The translations under genes and the position numbers were made by a program. Below the pieces are notes generated by a model. It was given only the letters and a program-made list of their open reading frames with translations, had not been told where the DNA came from and searched no databases. Positions 1-7,724 of a stretch of 62,444 nucleotides of DNA are shown in pieces. This stretch comes from JBBRMU01 sp038230655 (GTDB lineage Bacteria > Patescibacteriota > Microgenomatia > UBA1406 > GWC2-37-13): positions 1 through 62,444 of the forward strand of contig JBBRMU010000005.1 of the NCBI GenBank assembly GCA_038230655.1, given 5' to 3'. Positions within the stretch are counted from its first letter, which is position 1, and each line of letters begins with the position of its first letter.

Positions 1-1
1 T

Positions 2-295
2 GATACGATTATTATTTTTGATAAAATCCGTGAGTACCGCGCAACTGAAGGTATTGCCAATATAGAACACTCAGTTAATAAAGCATTAACTGAAACCTTG
101 GTTAGATCTCTTAATAACTCTATGACAATCATTTTTATGTTACTTGCCTTAACACTACTTGGTGGTTCAACAATCCGCTTCTTTGTGGCAGCGCTCCTTG
201 TTGGAACCATAACTGGTGCTTACTCCTCTCCGTTTATAGCTTCGCCAGTTCTGGTATGGCTGGAAAAAAGAAGTAAACTCAGGAGTTCAAGGTAA
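2..295 (+). CDS. secF: SecF C-terminal fragment (protein-export membrane protein), 5' end outside window
   Basis: An open frame runs from base 2 to a TAA at 293-295 and gives 97 residues. It begins with the SecD/SecF signature DTIIIFDKIRE, followed by two hydrophobic segments and a short basic tail. SecF, with SecD, uses the proton gradient to help pull proteins through SecYEG in the inner membrane. The visible part matches the last periplasmic-membrane turn and TM5-TM6 of the family. A TTG at 98 could be read as a start, but the conserved motif lies upstream of it, so this is the 3' end of a longer gene. The next gene starts 2 bp after the stop, which suggests co-transcription. Confidence 0.88.
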   Translation, partial: DTIIIFDKIREYRATEGIANIEHSVNKALTETLVRSLNNSMTIIFMLLALTLLGGSTIRFFVAALLVGTITGAYSSPFIASPVLVWLEKRSKLRSSR

Positions 296-296
296 T

Positions 297-863
297 ATGA
301 TCAGTGCTGCTCAAATTATTGCTATAGCTAAAGTAAGTGGAATTTTAAAAAGAATTAAAAGGACTGGATGGGTTAGAATCGGGATTAGTAATGTAGAGAG
401 TGTAGCCGAACACGTATATCGCACTGCTTTACTTTGTTCACTTTTAACTCAAGATAAAAAGATAAACCATAAAAAACTTTTAGAGATGGCTTTGATTCAT
501 GATATTGGGGAAACAGTTACTTCCGATATTAGATGGGAAGAAGGTAAAAAAGTTGTGGGCTCAGAAAGTGCAAAAAGAGAGCTTGAGTCTGGAGTAATAC
601 AAGAAGTTTTTAGACCGCTCGATGTGGGGGAGTATTATATTAATTTATGGAAGGAATTTGATACGCAATCTTCTTCTGAAGCAAAACTTCTGAAACAAAT
701 TGAAAAAATTGAGATGGCAATTCAGGCTTTAGAATATGAGGAAGTAGGGAATGATTCTGATTCTTTAAATCAATTCTTTGAGAATGCTGATAAATATGTT
801 AAGGATGCTGATCTCAAAAAATTATTGAAATCTGTCATAAAATTAAGGAAAAAAAGAAGTTAA
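297..863 (+). CDS. HD-domain phosphohydrolase (YfbR/HDDC2-like nucleotidase)
   Basis: The protein has 188 residues. The HD-family metal ligands are visible as H39 (in AEHVYRTAL) and H68-D69 (in LIHDIGE), and the later helix IEKIEMAIQALEYE matches the HDDC2/YfbR 5'-deoxynucleotidase group. The usual Asp of that last helix (LDK) appears to be Glu here. The family removes phosphate from (deoxy)nucleoside monophosphates in the cytoplasm; the substrate here is inferred. It lies 2 bp after secF and 2 bp before the MBL hydrolase, so the three probably form one operon. Confidence 0.75.
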   Translation: MISAAQIIAIAKVSGILKRIKRTGWVRIGISNVESVAEHVYRTALLCSLLTQDKKINHKKLLEMALIHDIGETVTSDIRWEEGKKVVGSESAKRELESGVIQEVFRPLDVGEYYINLWKEFDTQSSSEAKLLKQIEKIEMAIQALEYEEVGNDSDSLNQFFENADKYVKDADLKKLLKSVIKLRKKRS

Positions 864-865
864 TT

Positions 866-1504
866 ATGCAAATATTAACTTTTCCCCTCGGACAACTGCA
901 GGCTAACTGCTATATTCTTACTCAAGAAAATGAATGTCTCATTATTGATCCAGGTGATAGTGCAGACTTTATATTGGAGGAAGTTATGCGTAAGAATTTA
1001 AAAGTGGTTGGACTCTTAGCTACGCATGGGCATTTTGACCATGTGATGGCAGCTGGCGAACTTCAACTATCACTAGAGATACTTTATCAATCCCCGCTTC
1101 CTTTGCATATATGTAAAGAGGATGAGTTTTTGATTAAACGGGTTAAAGAGACGGCAAAGCATTTTTTAGGCCATACTCCAGGAATTATCCCGATAAATAG
1201 TCTCGAGTTTATTATTGAGGGGCAACTCACAATTGGTAGTTTTGAGTTTAAAGTAATACATTCACCGGGACATACTCCAGGGAGTTGTAGTTTCCATTTT
1301 TCTATAGATAGTGCTATCTTTACCGGTGATACACTATTTAAAGGTGCAGTCGGGGACTATAGTCATAAATACAGTGATAGAAATAAATTACAGGACTCTG
1401 TTAAGAGGATCATTTCATTAGATGAGGCTACCACCATTTATCCAGGTCACGGAGAAGATACATTGGTGCGGGATGAGAGCAATAAAATATATTTCAATAG
1501 ATAG
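866..1504 (+). CDS. MBL-fold metallo-hydrolase (glyoxalase II-like)
   Basis: The protein has 212 residues and a complete metallo-beta-lactamase fold signature: T-H-G-H-F-D-H at residues 53-59, H136 in SPGHTPGS, D155 in TGDTLF and H195 in PGHGEDT. Length and spacing fit the small YcbL/GloB-like group that hydrolyses thioesters such as S-lactoylglutathione, but glutathione use is not shown by the sequence. It starts 2 bp after the HD protein. The real substrate is unknown. Confidence 0.8.
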   Translation: MQILTFPLGQLQANCYILTQENECLIIDPGDSADFILEEVMRKNLKVVGLLATHGHFDHVMAAGELQLSLEILYQSPLPLHICKEDEFLIKRVKETAKHFLGHTPGIIPINSLEFIIEGQLTIGSFEFKVIHSPGHTPGSCSFHFSIDSAIFTGDTLFKGAVGDYSHKYSDRNKLQDSVKRIISLDEATTIYPGHGEDTLVRDESNKIYFNR

Positions 1505-1569
1505 CTTTTTCGTTCACCTATATTTAAATGTGTAATATATGACAATAGATGGTGTATAATCGATGTTTT

Positions 1570-1788
1570 ATGGCAAAAGAATCGTTTGGAGTACCATTTG
1601 GTAGCCTTGGAAAAATTCCTCCTAACAGGACGACAGCGGAGCTTTTAGGGGGCACTTCTCCTGAAGATTGGCAAACGTCTGACGATAGAATAAAACACTA
1701 CAGCAACAAAGTAGAACATCGATCCAGAAGTTCTCACCATCAACCAAATCATCTTAATCATCAATTGAACTATTCCGAAGAGGAATAG
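1570..1788 (+). CDS. small hypothetical protein, 72 aa
   Basis: I do not recognise this protein. Residues 1-45 contain an ordered-looking stretch (GVPFGSLGKIPPNRTTAELL) and the C-terminal third is rich in His, Ser and Asn. An upstream in-frame ATG exists at 1549, but a TATAAT at 1555-1560 lies 9 nt before the ATG at 1570, the same spacing as at many other starts in this window, so 1570 is preferred. The 3' end overlaps the 3' end of the convergent cca gene by 35 bp. It could be a lineage-specific gene; a spurious ORF is less likely given the clear promoter. Confidence 0.55.
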   Translation: MAKESFGVPFGSLGKIPPNRTTAELLGGTSPEDWQTSDDRIKHYSNKVEHRSRSSHHQPNHLNHQLNYSEEE

Positions 1789-3106
1789 GTTTTACTTTAT
1801 CTAAAAGGTCCTGGTGCTCATTCTTTACTTTGCCATCAACTACTTCATCAAATAATTTCTTTAGAATTGTACCAACTTCAGGTCCTGGATCAAGCTTGAG
1901 AGTTTCCATGATGTCTTTTCCATTAATTTTTAAATCAGTTACTTTAAAAGGCTCTTTTTGAACCTCTTCGATGCGTTTTTTGAACAGTTCGAGACGCCAC
2001 GATGTTGGCGTGGCGCCTGATCCTATCCGGTCGGCGGTTCTAAGATCAAGCATATCTTGTAAATATTCTTTTCCAACTTCCCGTATAAATCTGCGTACTG
2101 CTTTATCTCCCTGATCCTCTGAAACAGTAAATTGATGAAACTGAACCAGTCTCACTAATTTTTCAGACTCTTTTTTAGAGAGCTTAAAGCGCTCCGCAAT
2201 TTTCATTGTTTGATATGTGCCGACAACCTCATGATTATAGAAAGTAATCAACTCAGTTTCAGGGTCCTTTTTAAACGTTTTAAACTTTCCTATATCATGA
2301 ATTAACGCTGCAAATCTGGTAATAGAGTCATTGGAAGGGCACACTCGAAGTGACTCCACTAAGTGAGTCCCCACATCATAAATATGGTGTCTTTTTGGGC
2401 TTTTCTGAGGAACTCCAAAACAGACATCAACTTCAGGTAAAATATAACTAAGAATTCCTGTGCTTCTTAAAAAAAGAACTCCTTCTGCCGGATGATCTGA
2501 TGTCAGTATTTTTAGAAATTCATCCCGAATCCGTTCCCATGAAATATGTTGAATTAAATTTGAATTCTTTTTAATTGATTCTCTTGTTTTTTCTTCTATT
2601 AAAAAACCGAGTTGAGAGGCGAAACGGACTCCTCGAATCAAACGTAAAGCGTCTTCTTGAAACCTTTTATCTGGATCACCCACAGAAACAATGAGTTTTT
2701 CTTTTAAGTGTTTCTGGCCTTCAAATAGGTCAATTAAGTTCTTGCCATCATATGCCATTGCATTAATAGTAAAGTCACGTCTGCCCAAATCTTCATCTAA
2801 GGTCTCTGACCACTCAACTGTATCAGGATGTCGGTTATCTGTATAAACGCCCTCTTTTCTATATGGGGTAACTTCAAAGGGGACCTCATCAATCTTAACA
2901 GTGACAGTACCATAGGTATTATGATAAAAAGCATCTGGAAAGAGCTCTAATATCTTTTCTGGAGTAGCATTTGTTGTAAAGTCCCAGTTTTTGATCTCTT
3001 TTTTAAGCAATAAATCACGTACAGGCCCTCCCACAATATAAATTTGATATCCGTTCTTCTTAAATGTCTCTAAAAACTTCAGAACTGGTTGAGCTAAATT
3101 AAACAT
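1754..3106 (-). CDS. cca: CCA tRNA nucleotidyltransferase / poly(A) polymerase family with HD domain
   Basis: The protein has 450 residues. The N-terminal nucleotidyltransferase domain shows GGPVRD (26-31), the catalytic D42-F-T neighbourhood (WDFTTNA), and RRDFTINA (109-116). The middle has the RNA-binding neck, and an HD domain (RFAALIHDIGK) follows. It adds or repairs the 3' CCA end of tRNAs in the cytoplasm. A minus-strand TATAAT at 3113-3118 is 6 nt from the ATG and there is no Shine-Dalgarno sequence, so a leaderless transcript is likely. The 3' end overlaps the small convergent ORF ending at 1788. Confidence 0.93.
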   Translation of the reverse strand: MFNLAQPVLKFLETFKKNGYQIYIVGGPVRDLLLKKEIKNWDFTTNATPEKILELFPDAFYHNTYGTVTVKIDEVPFEVTPYRKEGVYTDNRHPDTVEWSETLDEDLGRRDFTINAMAYDGKNLIDLFEGQKHLKEKLIVSVGDPDKRFQEDALRLIRGVRFASQLGFLIEEKTRESIKKNSNLIQHISWERIRDEFLKILTSDHPAEGVLFLRSTGILSYILPEVDVCFGVPQKSPKRHHIYDVGTHLVESLRVCPSNDSITRFAALIHDIGKFKTFKKDPETELITFYNHEVVGTYQTMKIAERFKLSKKESEKLVRLVQFHQFTVSEDQGDKAVRRFIREVGKEYLQDMLDLRTADRIGSGATPTSWRLELFKKRIEEVQKEPFKVTDLKINGKDIMETLKLDPGPEVGTILKKLFDEVVDGKVKNEHQDLLDKVKPIPLRNSSIDD

Positions 3107-3191
3107 AGCTATATTATAGCTTAAGACGGAGGGAGAGGACTGAATATCGCAGATTTTACAAAATCAAGCCGATGTGGTATACAATATGTTT

Positions 3192-4364
3192 ATGGATAAT
3201 GAAATGAAGAATGAAGCAAAGATTCAACCAATAGAAAATAAAGGTCGTGTTTCAGATCCTTTTCAATCTATTGAAAAAGTAACCTCTAATCAGTATACAG
3301 AAGTTACCAAAAAAAAATTTCCTACAATTTTCACCCGACCAGAGTACTCTCATATGGATGAAAAAGACGCTGGATATCTCTACACTCTACTTTTTATTGG
3401 GACTGTACCATCGTTTGAAGACGCATTGGAACTTTCACCAGCTATAAAATCTATAGATCAAGTTCTTAAAAGACAGCATACCATCAACTATCCATCGACT
3501 GTTATTACTCATATTCCTCAAGAAGTATGGCAAGGTGCGCCTCCTAATTTCTCTCCAAAAAATATAGCAGAAGCTCGATTTGCTGGGCAAACTTTGCAGC
3601 CAGATTTTGAGTCTGGATATCCGTCTCAATATCAGGATAAGGAACTAAACGCATTTTTAGCATTTTATCTTTTAAAAGGTGTTGATTCTGCAAAATTTTT
3701 AACACCAATAGATTTAGAAATATATGTAAAACAACATGATCTTTCAGTTGACTTTGATGCGCTACAACAAGGCTTTTCACGTTTAATTTCGAGGAATAAC
3801 ATTGATACGTTACTAAGAAAAAAACTCATCTCAGAGGATGAATTACCTGCATTTTTCCAAGATATAGCTGACTGGCAGGTAATGTTAACTGAACACAAAT
3901 ACAAGATAAATAAATCCAACTACGACTTTCCTTTTTTTACTCATCCTACAGAACCAGCTGATGTAAGAGCACTACCAAATATAGCAGATGCTTTGGTGCA
4001 ATACATGCTTGATGTGCCAGTTTTAGTAAAAGAAAATACTTTATATAATCCTGTTATTTTCGCAGGTGAGATGCAGAGGAAACTTAGTTATTATGAAGAG
4101 ATTATAGCCGCAAATAAAGAAAAACTTCCACCGGATCAACTTGCAGTAGTTAAATCACGGATAAGTGGATCCTTAATGATGCAAAACCTTTTGCTTGAGT
4201 ACTATAAACGGAACGGAAACCTACTTAACAGATCCAGGCCAAGAACAGGTCCAGGGACAATCCCGAATTCTGAAATAATTAGGCAAGAAATACTTATGGC
4301 TGGTGGAGCAGTAACAAAAGGTGATATTTCTATCAGGTTAAAGAACTTTCATAAAAACATATAG
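3192..4364 (+). CDS. hypothetical protein, 390 aa
   Basis: I do not recognise this protein. It looks soluble: charged, without signal peptide or membrane segments, and with helical stretches. Upstream in-frame starts exist (GTG 3174, ATG 3186), but TACAAT at 3180-3185 is 6 nt before ATG 3192, so a leaderless start at 3192 is preferred. It ends 1 bp before the DUF2797 gene, which points to one transcript. A general resemblance in composition to the 466-aa protein at 32508 was noted, but no shared motif could be confirmed by eye. Confidence 0.7.
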   Translation: MDNEMKNEAKIQPIENKGRVSDPFQSIEKVTSNQYTEVTKKKFPTIFTRPEYSHMDEKDAGYLYTLLFIGTVPSFEDALELSPAIKSIDQVLKRQHTINYPSTVITHIPQEVWQGAPPNFSPKNIAEARFAGQTLQPDFESGYPSQYQDKELNAFLAFYLLKGVDSAKFLTPIDLEIYVKQHDLSVDFDALQQGFSRLISRNNIDTLLRKKLISEDELPAFFQDIADWQVMLTEHKYKINKSNYDFPFFTHPTEPADVRALPNIADALVQYMLDVPVLVKENTLYNPVIFAGEMQRKLSYYEEIIAANKEKLPPDQLAVVKSRISGSLMMQNLLLEYYKRNGNLLNRSRPRTGPGTIPNSEIIRQEILMAGGAVTKGDISIRLKNFHKNI

Positions 4365-4365
4365 T

Positions 4366-5277
4366 ATGCATCTTCTTGGAGTAAAGTGGGATAATGAAAC
4401 CAGACAACCCTTCTTACTTTACCGTGAGCGTCCAAATGCTGATACCATTATTTATAAAAATCTCAAAGTTGGTGATATCTTCTCATTAACTATCAACCGA
4501 GAAAAGTTCTGTGTTGGGACAAAAAACTTATGTCCATTTAACACTGAACTTACTGATAATCAGTTTAATTCCTGCCGTCAATGTAGCGGAAAGGATTCAA
4601 CCTATTTTTTATCTTTAAATGGCCTCACTCATGATCAGGTAGAAGAGCTTAAAAAAGTACCTTACTATAACTATATAACACTATTTGGACAAGACGTTAT
4701 AAAAACAGGTGTGACTGCTCATTCACGAAAATTTTCTCGTATTTTAGAACAAGGAGGATCTGCGGCAATTTATCTTACCGACTGTGATGGTTATGTTGCT
4801 CGCCAAATAGAGAGATATATTTCTACAAATCTTCATATAAGACAGGCTATTGGATGGGAACAAAAAGCTAAGTTATTAAGCAGTAAGATTGATGAAAGAT
4901 CTGCTCAGAAAAAACTCAAAGAACTATCAGATAAAGTTTTTCAGATTTTGCCGCTAGAGTATAAAACATTACTTTTTCAAGAATCAGAATATTTTTTTAA
5001 TAGTTATATTTCAGATATAGGGTTAACTCAGTATCAAGAGACTTTATTTCTTCAAAAAATGTCTCCCGCTGATACCATCTCTGGAAAAATTTCAGGAGTA
5101 TATGGTTCAATGGTGCTTATAGAGACGGATGAAAAAACACTATATTATGTGAATATCCACTCCTTAATTGGTCATATTATTGAGTTGAATGAAAAATCTC
5201 AAGTCATGAACATCAAGGCAAAAGTAAAAATACTTACAGAGAAAAAGCAAGATATGGAAGTACTAGGCCTGTTTTAA
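4366..5277 (+). CDS. DUF2797 family protein with Cys cluster
   Basis: The protein has 303 residues. Four cysteines (C49, C56, C70, C73) sit in the pattern seen in DUF2797, where a CPxN motif precedes a second Cys pair; this is probably a metal site. The following segment KTGVTAHSRKFSRILEQGG matches the family's KVGVTR...IDQGA block. The function of DUF2797 is unknown. It follows the 390-aa gene with a 1-bp gap, and its stop overlaps the stop of the convergent nfo gene by 4 bp. Family assignment is from memory of the motif, not from a search. Confidence 0.6.
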   Translation: MHLLGVKWDNETRQPFLLYRERPNADTIIYKNLKVGDIFSLTINREKFCVGTKNLCPFNTELTDNQFNSCRQCSGKDSTYFLSLNGLTHDQVEELKKVPYYNYITLFGQDVIKTGVTAHSRKFSRILEQGGSAAIYLTDCDGYVARQIERYISTNLHIRQAIGWEQKAKLLSSKIDERSAQKKLKELSDKVFQILPLEYKTLLFQESEYFFNSYISDIGLTQYQETLFLQKMSPADTISGKISGVYGSMVLIETDEKTLYYVNIHSLIGHIIELNEKSQVMNIKAKVKILTEKKQDMEVLGLF

Positions 5278-6119
5278 CTCGAAATACTTTTGAGAATATC
5301 TAAGTTCTGCTTATCTGGACCATTATCATCAAATCCCGGAGTTTCAATAATGAATGGTAACATTTTCAATTTTGGGTGGTTTAAAATGAGTCTGAAAGTC
5401 CCTAAGCCTAGTGTTCCTTCTCCAATATTTGAGTGACGGTCTCTACCAGAGTTAAAAGGATCCTTACTATCATTCAGATGCCATACTTCGAGTTTATCCA
5501 ACCCTATTAGAGAGTCAAACTTATCTATAAAGGCATCAAGTTTTTCCTCTGAGGAGAGGTCATATCCAGCTGAGTGGAGATGGCAGCTGTCAAGGCAAAC
5601 CTTCACTCTTTTATTATCTAAGATTTCTAGAATATGGGCAATTTCCTCGAGGGACTGGCCGACCTTCTTATTCCCTGCGTTTTCGACTATAAAGATTGTA
5701 TTATCTGGAGTTTCATCCAAAACAGAGTTAATATTAGCAATCAAATGACCGTTTGAATCATAGCCCTTTTTATCAAAGGCATCTTTGTTTTTAAATGATC
5801 CTAAGTGAACAATACTACCTCTAACCTTCATTTTAGAGGCTAGGTCCAACTCATTTTTAAGAGACTTAGAGCCGTTTACAGCTACCGTAGGCTCGTTCGC
5901 GAGATTGATGAGGTAGGAGGCATGAAAGTAGATCGGTTCTATCATAAGCTGTTCCTTGAGAGTTACAAACTGTTTGATCTGATCTTCACTTGGAGGAAGA
6001 AATCTCCACCCTCGAGGAGAACTTGCAAAGATCTGTAAACAGTTGCCACCAATAGCAACAATTTTATTTAAGGCGTTATGATAACCTCCCGCAACGGATA
6101 GATGCGCACCTAACTTCAT
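5274..6119 (-). CDS. nfo: Endonuclease IV (AP endonuclease)
   Basis: The protein has 281 residues and the full AP endonuclease 2 TIM-barrel signature: KLGAHLSVAGG at the N-terminus, FHASY, HLGSF, VENAG, VCLDSCHLHSAGYD, VWHLNDSKDPFNSGRDRH and a final FIIETPG. These supply the trinuclear zinc ligands. It cleaves DNA 5' of abasic sites in base excision repair. A minus-strand TATAAT at 6127-6132 lies 7 nt before the start codon, consistent with a leaderless mRNA. The gene ends tail to tail with the DUF2797 gene (4-bp overlap). Confidence 0.95.
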   Translation of the reverse strand: MKLGAHLSVAGGYHNALNKIVAIGGNCLQIFASSPRGWRFLPPSEDQIKQFVTLKEQLMIEPIYFHASYLINLANEPTVAVNGSKSLKNELDLASKMKVRGSIVHLGSFKNKDAFDKKGYDSNGHLIANINSVLDETPDNTIFIVENAGNKKVGQSLEEIAHILEILDNKRVKVCLDSCHLHSAGYDLSSEEKLDAFIDKFDSLIGLDKLEVWHLNDSKDPFNSGRDRHSNIGEGTLGLGTFRLILNHPKLKMLPFIIETPGFDDNGPDKQNLDILKSISS

Positions 6120-6211
6120 AGATAATATTATACTCTACTGCCTCTTGCAATTTATAATAACCAGGACTCCAAGATAAATAATAAAACGAGAAACACATCT
6201 ATATTTGCCTC

Positions 6212-6240
6212 TTGACTTATCTTAGCAGACTTGTTAAACT
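6212..6240 (+). promoter_or_regulatory. hrcA promoter, TTGACT-17-TAAACT
   Basis: TTGACT at 6212-6217 and TAAACT at 6235-6240 are separated by 17 bp, a good sigma-70-type spacing. The predicted start is near 6247, giving a leader of about 53 nt before hrcA. The CIRCE-like palindrome covers the spacer and the -10 element, so repressor binding would block polymerase. Confidence 0.6.
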
Positions 6241-6248
6241 ATTGCTAA
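6222..6248 (+). promoter_or_regulatory. CIRCE-like HrcA operator
   Basis: TTAGCAGAC, 9 bp, then TATTGCTAA. The known CIRCE consensus is TTAGCACTC-N9-GAGTGCTAA; each arm matches 7 of 9 and the spacing is exact. The outer TTAGCA/TGCTAA arms are perfect inverted repeats. It lies directly upstream of hrcA, the gene for the repressor that binds CIRCE, so autoregulation of the chaperone cluster is the natural reading. Confidence 0.7.
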
Positions 6249-6299
6249 TAGGACTCAGGCCATTGAATAGCGAAATTTAGCCTCGAATCTTAACCATAT

Positions 6300-7040
6300 A
6301 TGGAAGATCTTACTCAGAGACAGGTAGATATCTTAAAAACAATTATCCAGGAATACACAGAGTCTGGTGGGCCGGTAGGCTCAGAAATTTTGGAAAAAAA
6401 GTATAAGCTTGGTGTTTCTCCGGCTACAATCCGTAACGAGATGGTTGATCTTGCTAAGAAAGGGTATCTCAAAAAGACTCACTTCTCATCTGGTCGAGTT
6501 CCATCCGCAAAAGGATTCCGTTTCTATATCCAACATTTAATGAAGGAAAAAGAACTTTCAACGATCGATGAGGTCTCGTACAAGAATAGTATCTGGGATG
6601 ATCGAGCTCAAATTCATAAGCTTCTATCTCACGCAACACGCGTTATCGCCCAAAGAACGGGTCTATTAGCCATCACAGCTACAGATTCTGGAGATATTTA
6701 CTACTCAGGGATGGCAAATTTGCTTGGAAAAGAGGAGTTTTTAAACTTAGATTTATCTCGTAATTTATTGGAGTTATTAGATGAGTCTCCCTATTGGGAA
6801 AATATATTACGACAGTTTTATAAGCTCAACCAGGATGTGATGTGCATGCTGGGAGAGGAAGACTTTAGAAACTCATTGTACGAGTCATGTGCAAGCATCT
6901 TTGGTGAGTTTAACGGTGAAAAGATAAAAGGTTTTATCGGTGTTGTCGGTCCAAACAGGATGTACTATGATATAGTAATTCCTCAGGTGCGGTACTTTTC
7001 ACACTTAATTGAGGATATTTTGAAAAATCAGGGAATGTGA
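6300..7040 (+). CDS. hrcA: Heat-inducible transcription repressor HrcA
   Basis: The protein has 246 residues. The N-terminal winged helix is clear (LTQRQVDILKTII, GPVGSEIL, VSPATIRNEMVDL, GYLKKTHFSSGRVPSAKGFRFYI), and the C-terminal GAF-like part ends with the family block GPNRMYYDIVIPQVRYFSHLIEDIL. The usual length is about 340, so the middle is shortened while both ends look intact. HrcA represses groE and dnaK operons through CIRCE, and a CIRCE-like site overlaps its promoter. A repeated element starts at its stop codon. Confidence 0.92.
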   Translation: MEDLTQRQVDILKTIIQEYTESGGPVGSEILEKKYKLGVSPATIRNEMVDLAKKGYLKKTHFSSGRVPSAKGFRFYIQHLMKEKELSTIDEVSYKNSIWDDRAQIHKLLSHATRVIAQRTGLLAITATDSGDIYYSGMANLLGKEEFLNLDLSRNLLELLDESPYWENILRQFYKLNQDVMCMLGEEDFRNSLYESCASIFGEFNGEKIKGFIGVVGPNRMYYDIVIPQVRYFSHLIEDILKNQGM

Positions 7041-7089
7041 ACGAGCAAATTTCCTAATTTGCGAAGTTTATCCAGTGAGTAAAACGAAC
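7034..7089 (+). repeat. dispersed intergenic repeat, copy A (after hrcA)
   Basis: This 56-bp segment matches copy B (13706-13761, minus strand) at 45 of 56 positions without gaps, counted by eye. In both copies the segment begins with AATGTGA, the last Met codon and TGA stop of the preceding gene. It contains a perfect 7-bp hairpin, GCAAATT-TCCT-AATTTGC, at 7045-7062. Weaker similarity with gaps seems to continue to about 7140 (shared ATTCC and GCAAGGT blocks). Confidence 0.7.
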
Positions 7090-7127
7090 GGGATGCTGGA
7101 AATGAAGATTCCCCTATTTGCGAAGTT
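7057..7127 (+). repeat. 12-bp direct repeat inside the hrcA-grpE gap
   Basis: ATTTGCGAAGTT occurs at 7057-7068 and again at 7116-7127. The first lies in repeat copy A and the second about 59 bp downstream, so the element itself has an internal repeat. The rest of the 136-bp gap between hrcA and the chosen grpE start holds no clear gene. Confidence 0.65.
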
Positions 7128-7176
7128 CGCCCGCAAGGTTCACAATCAGTCATTATTTATAAATAATACAGCTACT

Positions 7177-7701
7177 ATGGACAATAAATCAAAAAAAGCA
7201 GAATCAGAAACTGTAAATATTGAAGAAACCCAAATGGAATCCATTCCAGAAGAAAAAAATGAGAGTAAGAACCAAGAGTTAGAAACATGTAAAAGAGATC
7301 AGGAAGAGTTTAAGAACAAGTACTTCCGTGCGCTTGCAGACTATCAAAATTTAGAGAGAAGAGTTCATGATGAAAGATCAGAGATGATCAAGATCGCTCA
7401 AGGGAGAGTAATAGAAGAACTTTTACCATTTTTAGACACATTGTACCAGGCTGAAGTTTTTGTCAAAGATCCTGGGCTAAAGATGGTTAAAGACTCATTT
7501 ACTCAAAAACTAACTGAGCTTGGGGTAAAAGAAATTGCTCTGCTAAATAAAGAATTTGACCCTCACAAAGCAGAAGTTATTGATGTAGTAGATGGTGAAA
7601 AAGATAATATTATAGTGGAAGTTATAACAAAAGCGTATGAGTTTAACGGAAAAATATTAAGAATAGGGCAGGTCAAAGTTTCAAAGAAACAAGAAAGTTA
7701 A
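7177..7701 (+). CDS. grpE: GrpE nucleotide exchange factor
   Basis: The protein has 174 residues. An acidic N-terminal region is followed by the long coiled-coil helix and the conserved block FKNKYFRALADYQNLERRV, then the beta-domain with FDPHKAEVIDVV and a closing GKILRIGQVKVS. GrpE releases ADP from DnaK. An in-frame start at 7075 exists, but it would translate repeat-derived sequence, and the family-like protein begins at ATG 7177. A TAATAC at 7164-7169 could be a -10 element 7 nt upstream. It lies between hrcA and dnaK in a heat-shock cluster. Confidence 0.93.
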   Translation: MDNKSKKAESETVNIEETQMESIPEEKNESKNQELETCKRDQEEFKNKYFRALADYQNLERRVHDERSEMIKIAQGRVIEELLPFLDTLYQAEVFVKDPGLKMVKDSFTQKLTELGVKEIALLNKEFDPHKAEVIDVVDGEKDNIIVEVITKAYEFNGKILRIGQVKVSKKQES

Positions 7702-7724
7702 TTATTAAAAATTATTAAAATAAT

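Noticed and set aside
7034..7040. hrcA truncated by insertion of the repeat
   Set aside because: The HrcA C-terminal block is present and argS also ends with its normal family ending at the same point, so the element follows the genes rather than cutting them.
7075..7176. Longer grpE frame starting at 7075
   Set aside because: The added 34 residues translate the dispersed repeat region, and the GrpE-like acidic N-terminus begins at 7177.
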